From: Flammeovirga kamogawensis
GTDB taxonomy: Bacteria; Bacteroidota; Bacteroidia; Cytophagales; Flammeovirgaceae
NCBI RefSeq assembly: GCF_018736065.1
Contig: NZ_CP076128.1
Coordinates: 1,798,001 to 1,862,000 of the forward strand
Direction of reading: 5' to 3'
DNA length: 64,000 bases
A model generated the notes under the pieces. That model was not told the origin of the DNA, ran no database searches, and saw only the letters and a list, made by a program, of their open reading frames with translations. This document shows, piece by piece, positions 49,239 through 57,980 of the stretch (position 1 is the first letter of the stretch; each line of letters starts with the position of its first letter). Both the position numbers and the translations under genes were made by a program.

Positions 49239-50336
49239 CTAGAAGAATACAATATTTACGGGTTGAGGAACTTCTAATTCACTAGAGTAAGTTAACATTC
49301 CTGTTTTTCTATCTCTTTTAAGAACAACCACATTATTAGAAACCTGATTAGCTACAACTATAAAATCTTCTTTAGGAGAGAAAGAAAAATCTCTAGGTGA
49401 ATCTCCATGTACTTTAGCAAAACCAATATTTGTAAGTAATCCCGACCCCTTTTCTATTTTATACATTGCAATACTATTATGCCCTCTATTTGATGCATAT
49501 AAATACTTCCCATCTTTAGAAACTTTAATTGCAGCACAAGTATTTTTACCTTCAAAAGATTTTGGCAAAGTAGAAATTTCACCTGCCATTGCATACGCAT
49601 CTTCTGTAACCTGATTAAAAATTGAAATAGTACAAGTCAATTCATTTAAAACATACATTACCTTTTTATCATTAGAAAAATTAACGTGTCTTGGTCCTGA
49701 ACCTTTTGCAACCTCTACTGTTGTTTTTTCTGATAACTTACCATCTTCAACACCATAAATATGTACTTTGTCAGTGCCTAAATCAACCGTAAAAACTTCT
49801 TTTTGCTTTGCATCAAAATGAGCAAAATGTGCGTGAGCTGCTTCCTGACGCTGTTTATTAGGTCCATTACCTTCGTATTGAATAACCTGATGATGCGGCT
49901 CTAATAAACCATCTTTAATTTGGAAAACACCTACATTACCTCCAGAATAGTTTGCAACAAATACAGTATTATTTTCATCAAGAGATACATAACAAGGGTG
50001 TGCCCCTCCTGAAGGAACTTTATTTACAAAAGTTAGATTACCTGTAGATTTATCAACAGTAAACAAACTAACCTCTCCATCTTTATTTTTTGCTTTGGGA
50101 TCTGATGTTTCATTAACTGCAACAACATATTTATGGTCTTTAGAAAAAGCTACATAAGAAGGTTCTTCAGATTTAGCAGCCAAATTGATTAACGAAACCG
50201 TTCCTTTTTTTGCATCTAAATTTAGATGGTAAATACCTTCAGAAGTTGTCTTTGTGTAAGTACCAACATAAAAATCTTGCGCATTTACTACCATTGTAAA
50301 TAAAAAAGATAATAGCGTTAAAATTATATACTTCAT
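49239..50336 (-). CDS. Secreted lactonase-family seven-bladed beta-propeller
   Basis: 365 aa with signal peptide MKYIILTLLSFLFTMVVNAQ. The propeller carries DFYVGTYTKTTSEGIYHL, SGGAHPCYVSLDENNTVFVANYSGGNVGVF, HAHFAHFD, GSGPRHVNFS, YLYASNRGHNSIAMY and GDSPRDFSFSP, typical of the 6-phosphogluconolactonase-like PF10282 family. Secretion argues against a pentose-phosphate role; an extracytoplasmic sugar lactone is more likely (inference). Its promoter overlaps that of the divergent SelW-like gene. Confidence 0.88.
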   Translation of the reverse strand: MKYIILTLLSFLFTMVVNAQDFYVGTYTKTTSEGIYHLNLDAKKGTVSLINLAAKSEEPSYVAFSKDHKYVVAVNETSDPKAKNKDGEVSLFTVDKSTGNLTFVNKVPSGGAHPCYVSLDENNTVFVANYSGGNVGVFQIKDGLLEPHHQVIQYEGNGPNKQRQEAAHAHFAHFDAKQKEVFTVDLGTDKVHIYGVEDGKLSEKTTVEVAKGSGPRHVNFSNDKKVMYVLNELTCTISIFNQVTEDAYAMAGEISTLPKSFEGKNTCAAIKVSKDGKYLYASNRGHNSIAMYKIEKGSGLLTNIGFAKVHGDSPRDFSFSPKEDFIVVANQVSNNVVVLKRDRKTGMLTYSSELEVPQPVNIVFF

Positions 50337-50349
50337 ATTGTCTGTTATT

Positions 50350-50376
50350 TATATTTGTGTCGAAAATACAAATTTA
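50350..50376. promoter_or_regulatory. Overlapping divergent promoters
   Basis: Plus strand TATATTTG (50350-50357) for the SelW-like gene and minus strand TAAATTTG (50369-50376) for the lactonase gene, both perfect TAnnTTTG boxes with about 11 bp between them. Polymerases could not occupy both at once. Confidence 0.55.
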
Positions 50377-50400
50377 GAATTACAATCTTATCCTTTTAGT

Positions 50401-50670
50401 ATGAAAGTAAAAATAACGATAGAATATTGTACGCTCTGCCAATGGACGCCAAGAGCTGTATGGATGCAACAAGAATTGCTATATACTTTTAACGAACAAA
50501 TTGAAGAAATTGCACTTCGCCCTACAAATGGAGGTGTATTCAAAATTTCTGTCGATGATCAATTAGTATGGGATAGAAAAGAAGATGGCTTCCCTGAACC
50601 AAAAGCTGTTAAACAAAAAATTAGAAATAAAATTGATCCTGAACGCTCGTTAGGTCATTCTGATAAATAA
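50401..50670 (+). CDS. SelT/SelW/SelH (Rdx-type) thioredoxin-like protein
   Basis: 89 aa from the ATG at 50401, which follows the -7 box; upstream extension is rejected. It starts MKVKITIEYCTLCQWTPRAVW, with the CxxC redox motif C-T-L-C in place of the selenocysteine form. ALRPTNGGVFKISVDDQLVWDRKEDGFPEPKAVKQ is the family core. A small cytoplasmic redox protein of unknown partner. Confidence 0.9.
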   Translation: MKVKITIEYCTLCQWTPRAVWMQQELLYTFNEQIEEIALRPTNGGVFKISVDDQLVWDRKEDGFPEPKAVKQKIRNKIDPERSLGHSDK

Positions 50671-50709
50671 ACTTTAGAAATCAGCATTTGTTAACAGACC
50701 AAAACAAAA

Positions 50710-50736
50710 CTGCCTATAAATAACAGGAACCTGTCT
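50710..50736 (+). promoter_or_regulatory. Bipartite promoter-like element, copy 1 (CTGCC-N17-TGTCT)
   Basis: CTGCC at 50710-50714 and TGTC at 50732-50735, 22 nt apart start to start, and 36 nt from the ATG at 50768. Confidence 0.55.
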
Positions 50737-50767
50737 TAGGATTGAATAAATCAAAAACTCAATTCTC

Positions 50768-51358
50768 ATGAAAAACTTATTAATTCTATTATTCTTATCG
50801 CTTTCTTTCTTCTCTTGCTCTGATAAAGAAGAACCACAACCTATTGTAAAAGAAGTTGTTAAAGCAAACAATACAAAAGATAATACTGTTGATATAGTAA
50901 AAAAAGAGAAAGCTACTGAAGATACATCAAAGACTAAAAAAGAAGAGTCTAAAAAAACACCAACATCTACTCAAACGTCTATATCAAACAAGAAAAAAGT
51001 TACTCATAGTTCTGGTAAATCGATCTTTATTGATCCTCTTTTAAAGATTTCAGCTAGTGAGCTTGATCGTTATTTTATTATTAAAAATAGTATTTCTAAG
51101 TTGATGAAAGAACATAGCGATTATAATTCTAAATGGAAATTAGCATTAAAAAAATCTAAAGATATCACAAAAGAAATAAGTGAATTAAAAGCTAAAAAAG
51201 CCTCTCAAAGTGAAATCGATGCTAAATATGAAGCGTTTAAAAAAGAAACAGTTAATATATTTAGAAATGCATCAAAAACTGGAAACTTAAGTAGAGCAAT
51301 AGATAAAGCACAAAAAGATTTAGATGGAATTATTATCACATATTCTATTACAGAATAA
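50768..51358 (+). CDS. Lysine-rich lipoprotein, tandem paralog 1
   Basis: 196 aa. Lipoprotein signal MKNLLILLFLSLSFFSC, then a lysine/threonine/glutamate-rich, probably disordered linker (to about 75), then SSGKSIFIDPLLKISASELDRYF and a helical coiled-coil-like C-terminus ending YSITE. It is nearly identical to paralog 2 through the linker and SSGK segment and diverges afterwards. No known family. A surface or periplasmic spacer-anchored protein is likely. Confidence 0.7.
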   Translation: MKNLLILLFLSLSFFSCSDKEEPQPIVKEVVKANNTKDNTVDIVKKEKATEDTSKTKKEESKKTPTSTQTSISNKKKVTHSSGKSIFIDPLLKISASELDRYFIIKNSISKLMKEHSDYNSKWKLALKKSKDITKEISELKAKKASQSEIDAKYEAFKKETVNIFRNASKTGNLSRAIDKAQKDLDGIIITYSITE

Positions 51359-51381
51359 GTAGATAGATTAGAATATACATT

Positions 51382-51418
51382 AAGCTACTTCATCAGTATA
51401 TGGTGGGGTAGCTTTTTT
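51382..51418 (+). terminator. Terminator of tandem lipoprotein gene 1
   Basis: Stem AAGCTAC/GTAGCTT (51382-51388 with 51408-51414), T run to 51418. Confidence 0.65.
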
Positions 51419-51481
51419 GTTTACTACTGATACACAAGTGGTAATCTTCAAACTTCCCTTTGTTAACACATCAAAATAGTA

Positions 51482-51508
51482 TTAGCAAACAACAGATTTT
51501 GTATGTCT
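51482..51508 (+). promoter_or_regulatory. Bipartite promoter-like element, copy 2 (TTAGC-N17-TGTCT)
   Basis: TTAGC at 51482-51486 and TGTC at 51504-51507; 22-nt spacing, 36 nt from the ATG at 51540. Confidence 0.5.
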
Positions 51509-51539
51509 TAAAGACGAATAAAACAAAAACTCAATTCTC

Positions 51540-52130
51540 ATGAAAAATTTATTAATTCTACTACTTGCCTCTTTTTCATTCTTTTCTTGCTCTGATAAGG
51601 AAGATCCACAACCTACTATTAAAGAGGTAGTTAAGAAAAACAATAAAAAAGATACTACTGTTGATCTAGCTAAAAAAGAGAAAGCTACTGGAGATACGTC
51701 AAAAACTAAAAAAGAAGAGTCTAAAAAAACACCAACATCTACTCAAACATCTATTTCAAATAAGAAAAAAGTTACTCATAGTTCTGGTAAATCAATTTTT
51801 ATTGATCCTCTTTTAAAGATTTCAGCTAGTGAGCTAGACCATTATTTTACGTTAAAAAATAGTATTGCTAAGTTGGTAAAAGAACACGACGGTTTTAATT
51901 CTAAATCAAAATTAGCAAAAGAAAACGCTAAAGTTATTAATAAAGAACTGATTGAATTAAGAGCAAAAAAAGCCCCAAAAATTGATATTGATGCTAAGGT
52001 TAAAGAGTATAAACAAGAGGTAAATAATATGATTAATTATGCTTCGAAAACAGGATATTTAAAAAGAAGAATATATAAAGCACAAAAAGATTTAGATGGA
52101 ATTATAACCACATATTCTATTACAGAATAA
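51540..52130 (+). CDS. Lysine-rich lipoprotein, tandem paralog 2
   Basis: 196 aa, same length as paralog 1. Signal MKNLLILLLASFSFFSC. The linker and the SSGKSIFIDPLLKISASELDHYF segment are almost the same as in paralog 1, including silent positions in the DNA. The last 90 residues differ more (KLAKENAKVINKELIELRAKK, YKQEVNNMINYASKTGYL) before a shared end LDGIITTYSITE. Recent duplication or gene conversion is likely. Function unknown. Confidence 0.7.
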   Translation: MKNLLILLLASFSFFSCSDKEDPQPTIKEVVKKNNKKDTTVDLAKKEKATGDTSKTKKEESKKTPTSTQTSISNKKKVTHSSGKSIFIDPLLKISASELDHYFTLKNSIAKLVKEHDGFNSKSKLAKENAKVINKELIELRAKKAPKIDIDAKVKEYKQEVNNMINYASKTGYLKRRIYKAQKDLDGIITTYSITE

Positions 52131-52153
52131 GTAGATAGATAAGAATATACATT

Positions 52154-52189
52154 AAGCTACTTCATCAATATATGGTGGGTAGCTTTTTT
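52154..52189 (+). terminator. Terminator of tandem lipoprotein gene 2
   Basis: Same AAGCTAC/GTAGCTT stem as copy 1 (52154-52160 with 52179-52185), T run to 52189. Confidence 0.65.
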
Positions 52190-52252
52190 GTTTACTACTG
52201 ATACACAAGTGGTAATCTTCACACTTCCCTTTGTTAACACATCAAAATAGTA

Positions 52253-52279
52253 TTGGCTAAGTGTAGAGATGATATGTCT
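52253..52279 (+). promoter_or_regulatory. Bipartite promoter-like element, copy 3 (TTGGC-N17-TGTCT)
   Basis: TTGGC at 52253-52257 and TGTC at 52275-52278; 22-nt spacing, 36 nt from the ATG at 52311. The sequence between the boxes differs from copy 2 although the flanks are near-identical. Confidence 0.5.
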
Positions 52280-52310
52280 TAAAGACGAATAAAACAAAAA
52301 CTCAATTCTC

Positions 52311-52931
52311 ATGAAAAATTTATTAATTCTACTTTTAGCTTCATTTTCTTTATTCTCTTGTTCAGATAAAAAAGACCCTGAACCTATTGTTAAAGAAGTT
52401 GTTAAAACAACAAAAAAAGATAATTCTACAGATAAAGTAGAAGTTAAAAAAGCATCTAAAAAAAATACATCATCAACATCTAAATCAAGTAAGGAAAAAG
52501 TTACAGTTCCTACTCCAGTAGCTACACCTGCTCCTGTTCCATCATCAAATACTTCTTCAAAAAAGAAGAAACATACATCTTCAGATGGTAAAGTACTATT
52601 TACAGAGTCTAGCTTTATAATTACTCAAAATGATATAGATAAGTATTTCAAAATCAAAAAAGAGTTGGAGAATTTGATAAATGAGCATAAGATTATATCG
52701 ACTGAATTCTTAGCTTCTTCAACTAAATCAAAAGCACTTAATCAAGAAGTAATAGAGCTTAAAAAGAATAATGCTCCAATAAGTGAGATCAATACAAAAA
52801 AAGCTGAAGTACTTAGTAATCATAAAAAGACTTTAAATATTGCAATAAAGAAGACAAATAAAGAAGCTGAAATTAGATCTAAGAGAATAGATTTAAGTGA
52901 GCTAGTGAAGATGTTTAACATCACAGAATAA
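52311..52931 (+). CDS. Lysine-rich lipoprotein, tandem paralog 3
   Basis: 206 aa. Lipoprotein signal MKNLLILLLASFSLFSC. The linker differs from paralogs 1 and 2 and contains a Pro/Val/Ala stretch (VTVPTPVATPAPVPSS). The core pattern is retained as SSDGKVLFTESSFIITQNDIDKYFKIK, with a helical end FNITE. It is the most diverged member, although its upstream segment is almost identical to that of paralog 2. Function unknown. Confidence 0.7.
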   Translation: MKNLLILLLASFSLFSCSDKKDPEPIVKEVVKTTKKDNSTDKVEVKKASKKNTSSTSKSSKEKVTVPTPVATPAPVPSSNTSSKKKKHTSSDGKVLFTESSFIITQNDIDKYFKIKKELENLINEHKIISTEFLASSTKSKALNQEVIELKKNNAPISEINTKKAEVLSNHKKTLNIAIKKTNKEAEIRSKRIDLSELVKMFNITE

Positions 52932-52963
52932 TAAACTACTCTTTAATTTTGAGTTATTTGAAT

Positions 52964-52999
52964 AAAGACTATTTCATATATATATGAAGTAGTCTTTTT
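52964..52999 (+). terminator. Terminator of tandem lipoprotein gene 3
   Basis: 14-bp stem with one G-U (52964-52977 with 52984-52997), T run to 52999. It differs in sequence from the two preceding terminators. Confidence 0.75.
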
Positions 53000-53105
53000 G
53001 TGTTTTAGAAGGTAGAATAAATAGAAATATGCATCGAATAAGAAAAACATTATTATAATTGAATAAAAATTCATTATTTGTCAACTCATTAAATAAATAG
53101 TGAAT

Positions 53106-54740
53106 ATGATACATCCTATGAATAGAAGAGGGTTTTCTCAGCCACATTATGATGCCATCATTATTGGAGGAGGAATTACCGGTGCTGCTATTGCTTATGA
53201 ACTAAGTTGTAAAGGTGCTATTGTTGCTTTGGTAGAAAAAGGTGACTTTGGTGGAGGTACTTCTGCCGCTACTTCTAAACTTATTCATGGAGGATTACGC
53301 TATTTAAAAAATTTAGAACTAGGTCTTGTTAGAGAATCTCTCAAAGAGCGTTTACGTTTATCTAATATTGCACCAAATTTTGTCCGCCCCATTCCATTTA
53401 TGCTTCCACTTTATTCTTATAAAGATAAGTGGCTCCTTAAAGCTGGAATGGAAATGTACGACTACCTTTCTTTTGACAAAAAAGACACACTTTTAAAAGA
53501 AAATGCCCTTGAGAATTATGACTATTACAGTGCTAAAAAAACATTAATTAGAGAGCAAGATATACGTAAAGAGGGGTTATTAGGAAGTTATATCTATCAC
53601 GATTGCCAAAATGCCAATGCAGAAAGACTTACATTAAGTTTTATAAAATCTGCAATGCAATACAATACAGAAGTCGCAAATTATGCAAAAGTTGAAGACT
53701 TTATTATTAAAGATGGAAGAGTTAAAGGTATTATAGGTCGTGATCTTATTAACGATACTCCCATTAAACTTTTAGCAAAAGTGGTTATTAACTGTGGAGG
53801 TGCTTGGGCAAACGATATTCTACAATTTAAAAATGCACCAAAAACAGACAAAGCGACTTTACGTTCAGAAGGTATTCATATTGTAACCAAAGCAATTGGT
53901 GGACAACATGCTATTGCTTTAGTTACCCCTAAAGGAAGGCATGTTATGGTACTCCCTTGGAGAGGACATTCTATAATTGGAACTACAGACAAACCATATA
54001 CTGGAGAAGTTGACGATTGGAAAGTAAGCAAAGAAAGTATAGAAGAATTAATAGAAGAAATAAATGCTTGTTACGGTGATGGTCAACTTTCTTATAAAGA
54101 TGTCTGTTATTATTATGGCGGTTTACGTCCATTGGTAGATCATCAAACAGAAAATACATACGATCAATCCCGCAAGCATGAAGTTATAAATCACACGGCA
54201 GACGGATACCCTGGATTGTATACTGTTGAAGGAGGAAAATACACCACTTCTAGGCACTTAGCTGAGATTGTAAGTGCTAAACTTTCATCAGAAATCACTT
54301 TAGAAAATGACCGTCAAAAAACAGCAAAAATTCCATTATTTGGGTGTAAAATCACCAATTTACACCAATATCATGAATATTTAAAACTTCAATTCCCTTA
54401 CCTATCTCAACACATGTTATGGACATTTATAGGTATGTATGGAGAGGAATCTGAAAGTATTTTAAAGCGCTTTGTAAATGAAGAGCATAATCCTACATTA
54501 CTAAATGCAGATGGGGAAATTATAACACAAGTATACCATGCTATTGAAAATGAAATGGCATTTACCTTAGAAGATATATTTTTAAGAAGAACAGGTTTAG
54601 GCACTTTAGGAAAACCTAATACTGTTTTAATTGATATGGTCTCAGTAATTTTACAAGAAAAATTAGGGTATTCTGATCTAGTAATCACGCAGCAAATAGA
54701 AAACCTACTTACACACTACCAACTTCTTGAGGAAGATTAA
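53106..54740 (+). CDS. glpD: FAD-dependent glycerol-3-phosphate dehydrogenase
   Basis: 544 aa from the ATG at 53106 (an ATG at 53118 is also possible; a GTG lies at 53100). The FAD loop is AIIIGGGITGAAIAYE. GGTSAATSKLIHGGLRYLKNLELGLVRE, VLPWRGHSIIGTTD and YYGGLRPLV are GlpD landmarks. It oxidises glycerol-3-phosphate to dihydroxyacetone phosphate at the inner membrane, feeding electrons to quinone. The AGPS-like gene follows by 11 nt. Confidence 0.92.
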   Translation: MIHPMNRRGFSQPHYDAIIIGGGITGAAIAYELSCKGAIVALVEKGDFGGGTSAATSKLIHGGLRYLKNLELGLVRESLKERLRLSNIAPNFVRPIPFMLPLYSYKDKWLLKAGMEMYDYLSFDKKDTLLKENALENYDYYSAKKTLIREQDIRKEGLLGSYIYHDCQNANAERLTLSFIKSAMQYNTEVANYAKVEDFIIKDGRVKGIIGRDLINDTPIKLLAKVVINCGGAWANDILQFKNAPKTDKATLRSEGIHIVTKAIGGQHAIALVTPKGRHVMVLPWRGHSIIGTTDKPYTGEVDDWKVSKESIEELIEEINACYGDGQLSYKDVCYYYGGLRPLVDHQTENTYDQSRKHEVINHTADGYPGLYTVEGGKYTTSRHLAEIVSAKLSSEITLENDRQKTAKIPLFGCKITNLHQYHEYLKLQFPYLSQHMLWTFIGMYGEESESILKRFVNEEHNPTLLNADGEIITQVYHAIENEMAFTLEDIFLRRTGLGTLGKPNTVLIDMVSVILQEKLGYSDLVITQQIENLLTHYQLLEED

Positions 54741-54751
54741 TATTTTTTGAA

Positions 54752-56389
54752 ATGAAATCAAAATTAAAAAACACATACAGACAAGTCTTGCGCTGGGGAA
54801 ACCCACACTACGAAGAAAAATTAAATGAGCAAGGCAAAAAAACTATTCAAGAGTTAGTAGGAATACCTATTACCGAGGTTAACCTTCCTACATTTCTACC
54901 TGGTGAAAAAGAAATTACACTAGAAAAACCTATTGGGCTACCACCTAAATATGTTTTAGAATTTACAGATATTGTTGGTGCAGAAAATATAAAAACATCT
55001 GATTTTGATAGGGTAAAACACTCTGCAGGAAAGTTTTATGGTGAATTAATGCAACTACGCCAAGAACAAGTACTTACACCTCCTGATTTAATTATCACTC
55101 CTATTGATGAAGCACAAATAGAGACAATTTTACAGCGTTGCCAACAATGGAAAATTCCTGTAGTGCCTCAAGGGTTACGCTCTTCTGTTACAAAAGGAGT
55201 TGGTTTGCCAGATGGCGGAATTGCCTTAGATCTAACTGCTCATTTAAATCAGATTATTAGTTTTGATGAAGTAAGTCAAACCGTTACAGCACAGTCTGGA
55301 ATTACAGGTCCATCGTTAGAAAAGTTTCTAAATAGTAAAGGATATACTTGTGGGCATTTCCCTCAATCTTTTGAATTTTCTACGCTTGGTGGTTGGGTAG
55401 CTGCTAAAGGTGCAGGCCAATGTTCTACTGGTTATGGTAAAATTGAAGATATGGTTTTGAGTCTAAAAGCATATACTCCATCTGGAATTATTCAGAATGA
55501 AACCTATCCAAAGTCTGCCCAAGGTTTTGATATTATGCCTTTATTTATTGGTTCTGAGGGTACACTTGGTGTAATTACTCAAGTAACAATGAAAGTGAGA
55601 AAACTTAATGTCAAAAACCGTAGAAATGCCTGTATTATCTTCAAGGATTTTGAAAATGCTGCTGCGGCAATGCGTGCATGTATTCAAGGCCAATTTGGGT
55701 TACCTCACCTTTTCAGAATTTCTGATCATGAAGAAACAGAAGTAGCTTTTAGAATGAAAGGTTTTGAAGGTTCTTTTTCTGATAAAGCACTAAAAGCTTT
55801 GGGGTATAAACCTAATAACAGGTCTTTAATGTTTATTTCTGTTGAAGGTGATAGTGATTATACTTCTTTTGTAGTTGATAAAATAAAAGTAACTGCTAAG
55901 AAATTTGGTGGTAGAAGTATTGGTAGTAAACCTACCAGAAAATGGTTAGACCAACGTTATCATTCTGCTTACATGAGAGAGCCTTTGATGGACTTAGGGC
56001 TAATGACTGATACCATAGAAACAGCTGCTATGTGGTATGATATTGAAAAACTTTGGAAAAATGTACGAACATATATAAAAGCAAGACCCAATACAGTTTG
56101 TATGTGCCATATCTCTCATGTATATGAAAATGGAGCAAACCTGTATTTCACTTTTATTACACCAACGGACAAATCGGCACCATCAGAAGATTATAAAACA
56201 TTCCATTCTGGATTAGTAGATACCATTTTAGCAAACAAAGGCTCACTTTCTCATCATCATGGAATTGGTAGAGCTCTTGCACCTTGGATGAAAGATAAAT
56301 TAGGCGAACGTTCTTTCGAATTAATGAAAAGTATTAAAAAAGATTTAGACCCTAATGGTGTGATGAATCCAGGTGCTTTATTCGATTAA
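54752..56389 (+). CDS. FAD-binding oxidase, alkyldihydroxyacetonephosphate synthase (AGPS)-like
   Basis: 545 aa of the VAO/PCMH flavoprotein family. The N-terminal RWGNPHYEEKLNEQGK and SAGKFYGELMQLRQ segments resemble AGPS. The FAD domain has PVVPQGLRSSVTKGVGLPDGGIALDL and TLGGWVAAKGAGQCSTGYGKIEDMV, and the C-terminal SLSHHHGIGRALAPWM contains the triple histidine of AGPS. AGPS makes the ether bond of ether lipids in eukaryotes; bacterial relatives are largely untested. Placement between glpD and an FGGY kinase ties it to glycerol/DHAP chemistry (inference). Confidence 0.85.
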   Translation: MKSKLKNTYRQVLRWGNPHYEEKLNEQGKKTIQELVGIPITEVNLPTFLPGEKEITLEKPIGLPPKYVLEFTDIVGAENIKTSDFDRVKHSAGKFYGELMQLRQEQVLTPPDLIITPIDEAQIETILQRCQQWKIPVVPQGLRSSVTKGVGLPDGGIALDLTAHLNQIISFDEVSQTVTAQSGITGPSLEKFLNSKGYTCGHFPQSFEFSTLGGWVAAKGAGQCSTGYGKIEDMVLSLKAYTPSGIIQNETYPKSAQGFDIMPLFIGSEGTLGVITQVTMKVRKLNVKNRRNACIIFKDFENAAAAMRACIQGQFGLPHLFRISDHEETEVAFRMKGFEGSFSDKALKALGYKPNNRSLMFISVEGDSDYTSFVVDKIKVTAKKFGGRSIGSKPTRKWLDQRYHSAYMREPLMDLGLMTDTIETAAMWYDIEKLWKNVRTYIKARPNTVCMCHISHVYENGANLYFTFITPTDKSAPSEDYKTFHSGLVDTILANKGSLSHHHGIGRALAPWMKDKLGERSFELMKSIKKDLDPNGVMNPGALFD

Positions 56390-56400
56390 ATTTTCAGTCC

Positions 56401-57945
56401 ATGATTTTATCTATTGATGCGGGAACGCAATCCATCCGAGCTTCGATTATTGATAAAAAAGGAAATATTTGTGCCTTAGTTAAGACACCTATTACTCCTT
56501 ATTTTTCTCATAAAGCAGGATGGGCAGAACAAAATCCTGCTTACTATTGGGACGTATTCTGTACAACTACACAACAACTTTTTAACGAAAATACTTCTTT
56601 AAAAGAGCAATTACTAGGGATAACCGTTACCACACAGAGAGGAACGGTTATTAATGTAGACAAAGAAGGCAACCCCTTGCGCCCTGCAATTTTATGGCTC
56701 GACCAAAGGAAAGCAAAGGTAGAAGCTTTCCCCAATTGGTGGTTAAGAACTGCCATGAAAGGTATTGGCATTTACAGTATTGTAGAACATGCAATAACAG
56801 AATCTGAAGCCAATTGGATCCGCCAAAACGAAGCAGATATTTGGAATAAAACGCATAAATTTTTATTCTTATCTGGCTACTTTCATTATCAACTAACTAA
56901 CCGCTTTATTGAAACAAAAGGTAATATGGTGGGTTACGTACCTTTTGATCATAAAACGGGAGATTGGGCTTCAAAAAGGGATGTTAAAAGTAAAATGTTT
57001 CCTATAGCACTCAATAAATTACCAGAATTGATTGATGTAGGAGAAGTAATTGGGAATATAACTGAAAAAGCTGCAAAAGAAACAGGCATACCTGTACAGT
57101 TACCCGTAATTTCTACAGCTTCAGATAAAGCGTGTGAATTGTTAGGTACGGGAACTTATACATCTAATGTAGGGTGCTTGAGTTTTGGGACAACAGCAAC
57201 TTTCTCTACTAATATCAAAAAATATAAAGAGATTATCCCCTATTTCCCTCCATATACCAGTGCTATAAAAGGGTGTTTTAATACTGAAATAATGGTTTAT
57301 AGAGGCTATTGGATGGTTAGCTGGTTTAAAAAAGAATTTGGAAGTAGAGAGGTTTTACAAGCTGAAGAACTTGGTATTGCAGCTGAATCAATTTTTGATG
57401 AAATGATCAAGGATATTCCTGCCGGTGCAATGGGACTAACACTTCAACCTTTTTGGTCGCCAGGAATTAAATCACCAGGAAAAGAAGCAAAAGGAAGTAT
57501 TATTGGTTTTGGTGATGTACATACCAAAGCTCATATTTATAAAGCAATTTTAGAAGGTATTGGATATGCTTTAAGAAATGGAGCTGAGCAGACTCAAGAA
57601 AAAACAGGAAATAAAATTACTGAATTAAGAATTTCTGGAGGAGGTTCTCAAAGTGATGAAGCCATGCAGCTTACTGCTAATATTTTTAACCTACCAACAC
57701 ACCGTCCGCATACCTTCGAAACTTCTGCTTTAGGGGCTGCTATGTTAGGGTTTATAGGACTGGGTTTACATACTTATGAAAGTGCCATAAAAGAAATGAC
57801 ACATATAAAAAAGACGTTCTACCCTAATAAAAAAGAAGTAGCAATTTATGATCAATTGTACAAAGATGTCTACCTACAAATGTACCCTCGTTTAAAACCT
57901 ATCTACGAAAAAATTCAAAAAATTACAGGCTATCCTAAAATCTAG
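56401..57945 (+). CDS. FGGY-family carbohydrate kinase
   Basis: 514 aa. The N-terminal phosphate loop is SIDAGTQSIRASIID; RPAILWLDQRK, TASDKACELLGTG and SFGTTATFSTN follow; the C-terminal FGGY-type motif region is ELRISGGGSQSDEAMQLTANIFNLP. The first loop differs from classical glycerol kinase (DQGTTSSR), so the substrate may be glycerol, a pentulose or another polyol. It is the third gene of an operon with 11-nt gaps. Confidence 0.88.
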   Translation: MILSIDAGTQSIRASIIDKKGNICALVKTPITPYFSHKAGWAEQNPAYYWDVFCTTTQQLFNENTSLKEQLLGITVTTQRGTVINVDKEGNPLRPAILWLDQRKAKVEAFPNWWLRTAMKGIGIYSIVEHAITESEANWIRQNEADIWNKTHKFLFLSGYFHYQLTNRFIETKGNMVGYVPFDHKTGDWASKRDVKSKMFPIALNKLPELIDVGEVIGNITEKAAKETGIPVQLPVISTASDKACELLGTGTYTSNVGCLSFGTTATFSTNIKKYKEIIPYFPPYTSAIKGCFNTEIMVYRGYWMVSWFKKEFGSREVLQAEELGIAAESIFDEMIKDIPAGAMGLTLQPFWSPGIKSPGKEAKGSIIGFGDVHTKAHIYKAILEGIGYALRNGAEQTQEKTGNKITELRISGGGSQSDEAMQLTANIFNLPTHRPHTFETSALGAAMLGFIGLGLHTYESAIKEMTHIKKTFYPNKKEVAIYDQLYKDVYLQMYPRLKPIYEKIQKITGYPKI

Positions 57946-57980
57946 TTCTAATATACGTTGCTCTTTTATATCTTCGCCTT

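Larger units (their letters stand above)
51359..51539. repeat. Tandem duplicated intergenic segment, copy 1
   Basis: This segment, comprising a terminator and the promoter element, is nearly identical to 52131-52310. The gene-plus-spacer unit is about 772 bp. Confidence 0.85.
52131..52310. repeat. Tandem duplicated intergenic segment, copy 2
   Basis: Near-identical to 51359-51539, with one base less in the terminator loop. Confidence 0.85.
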
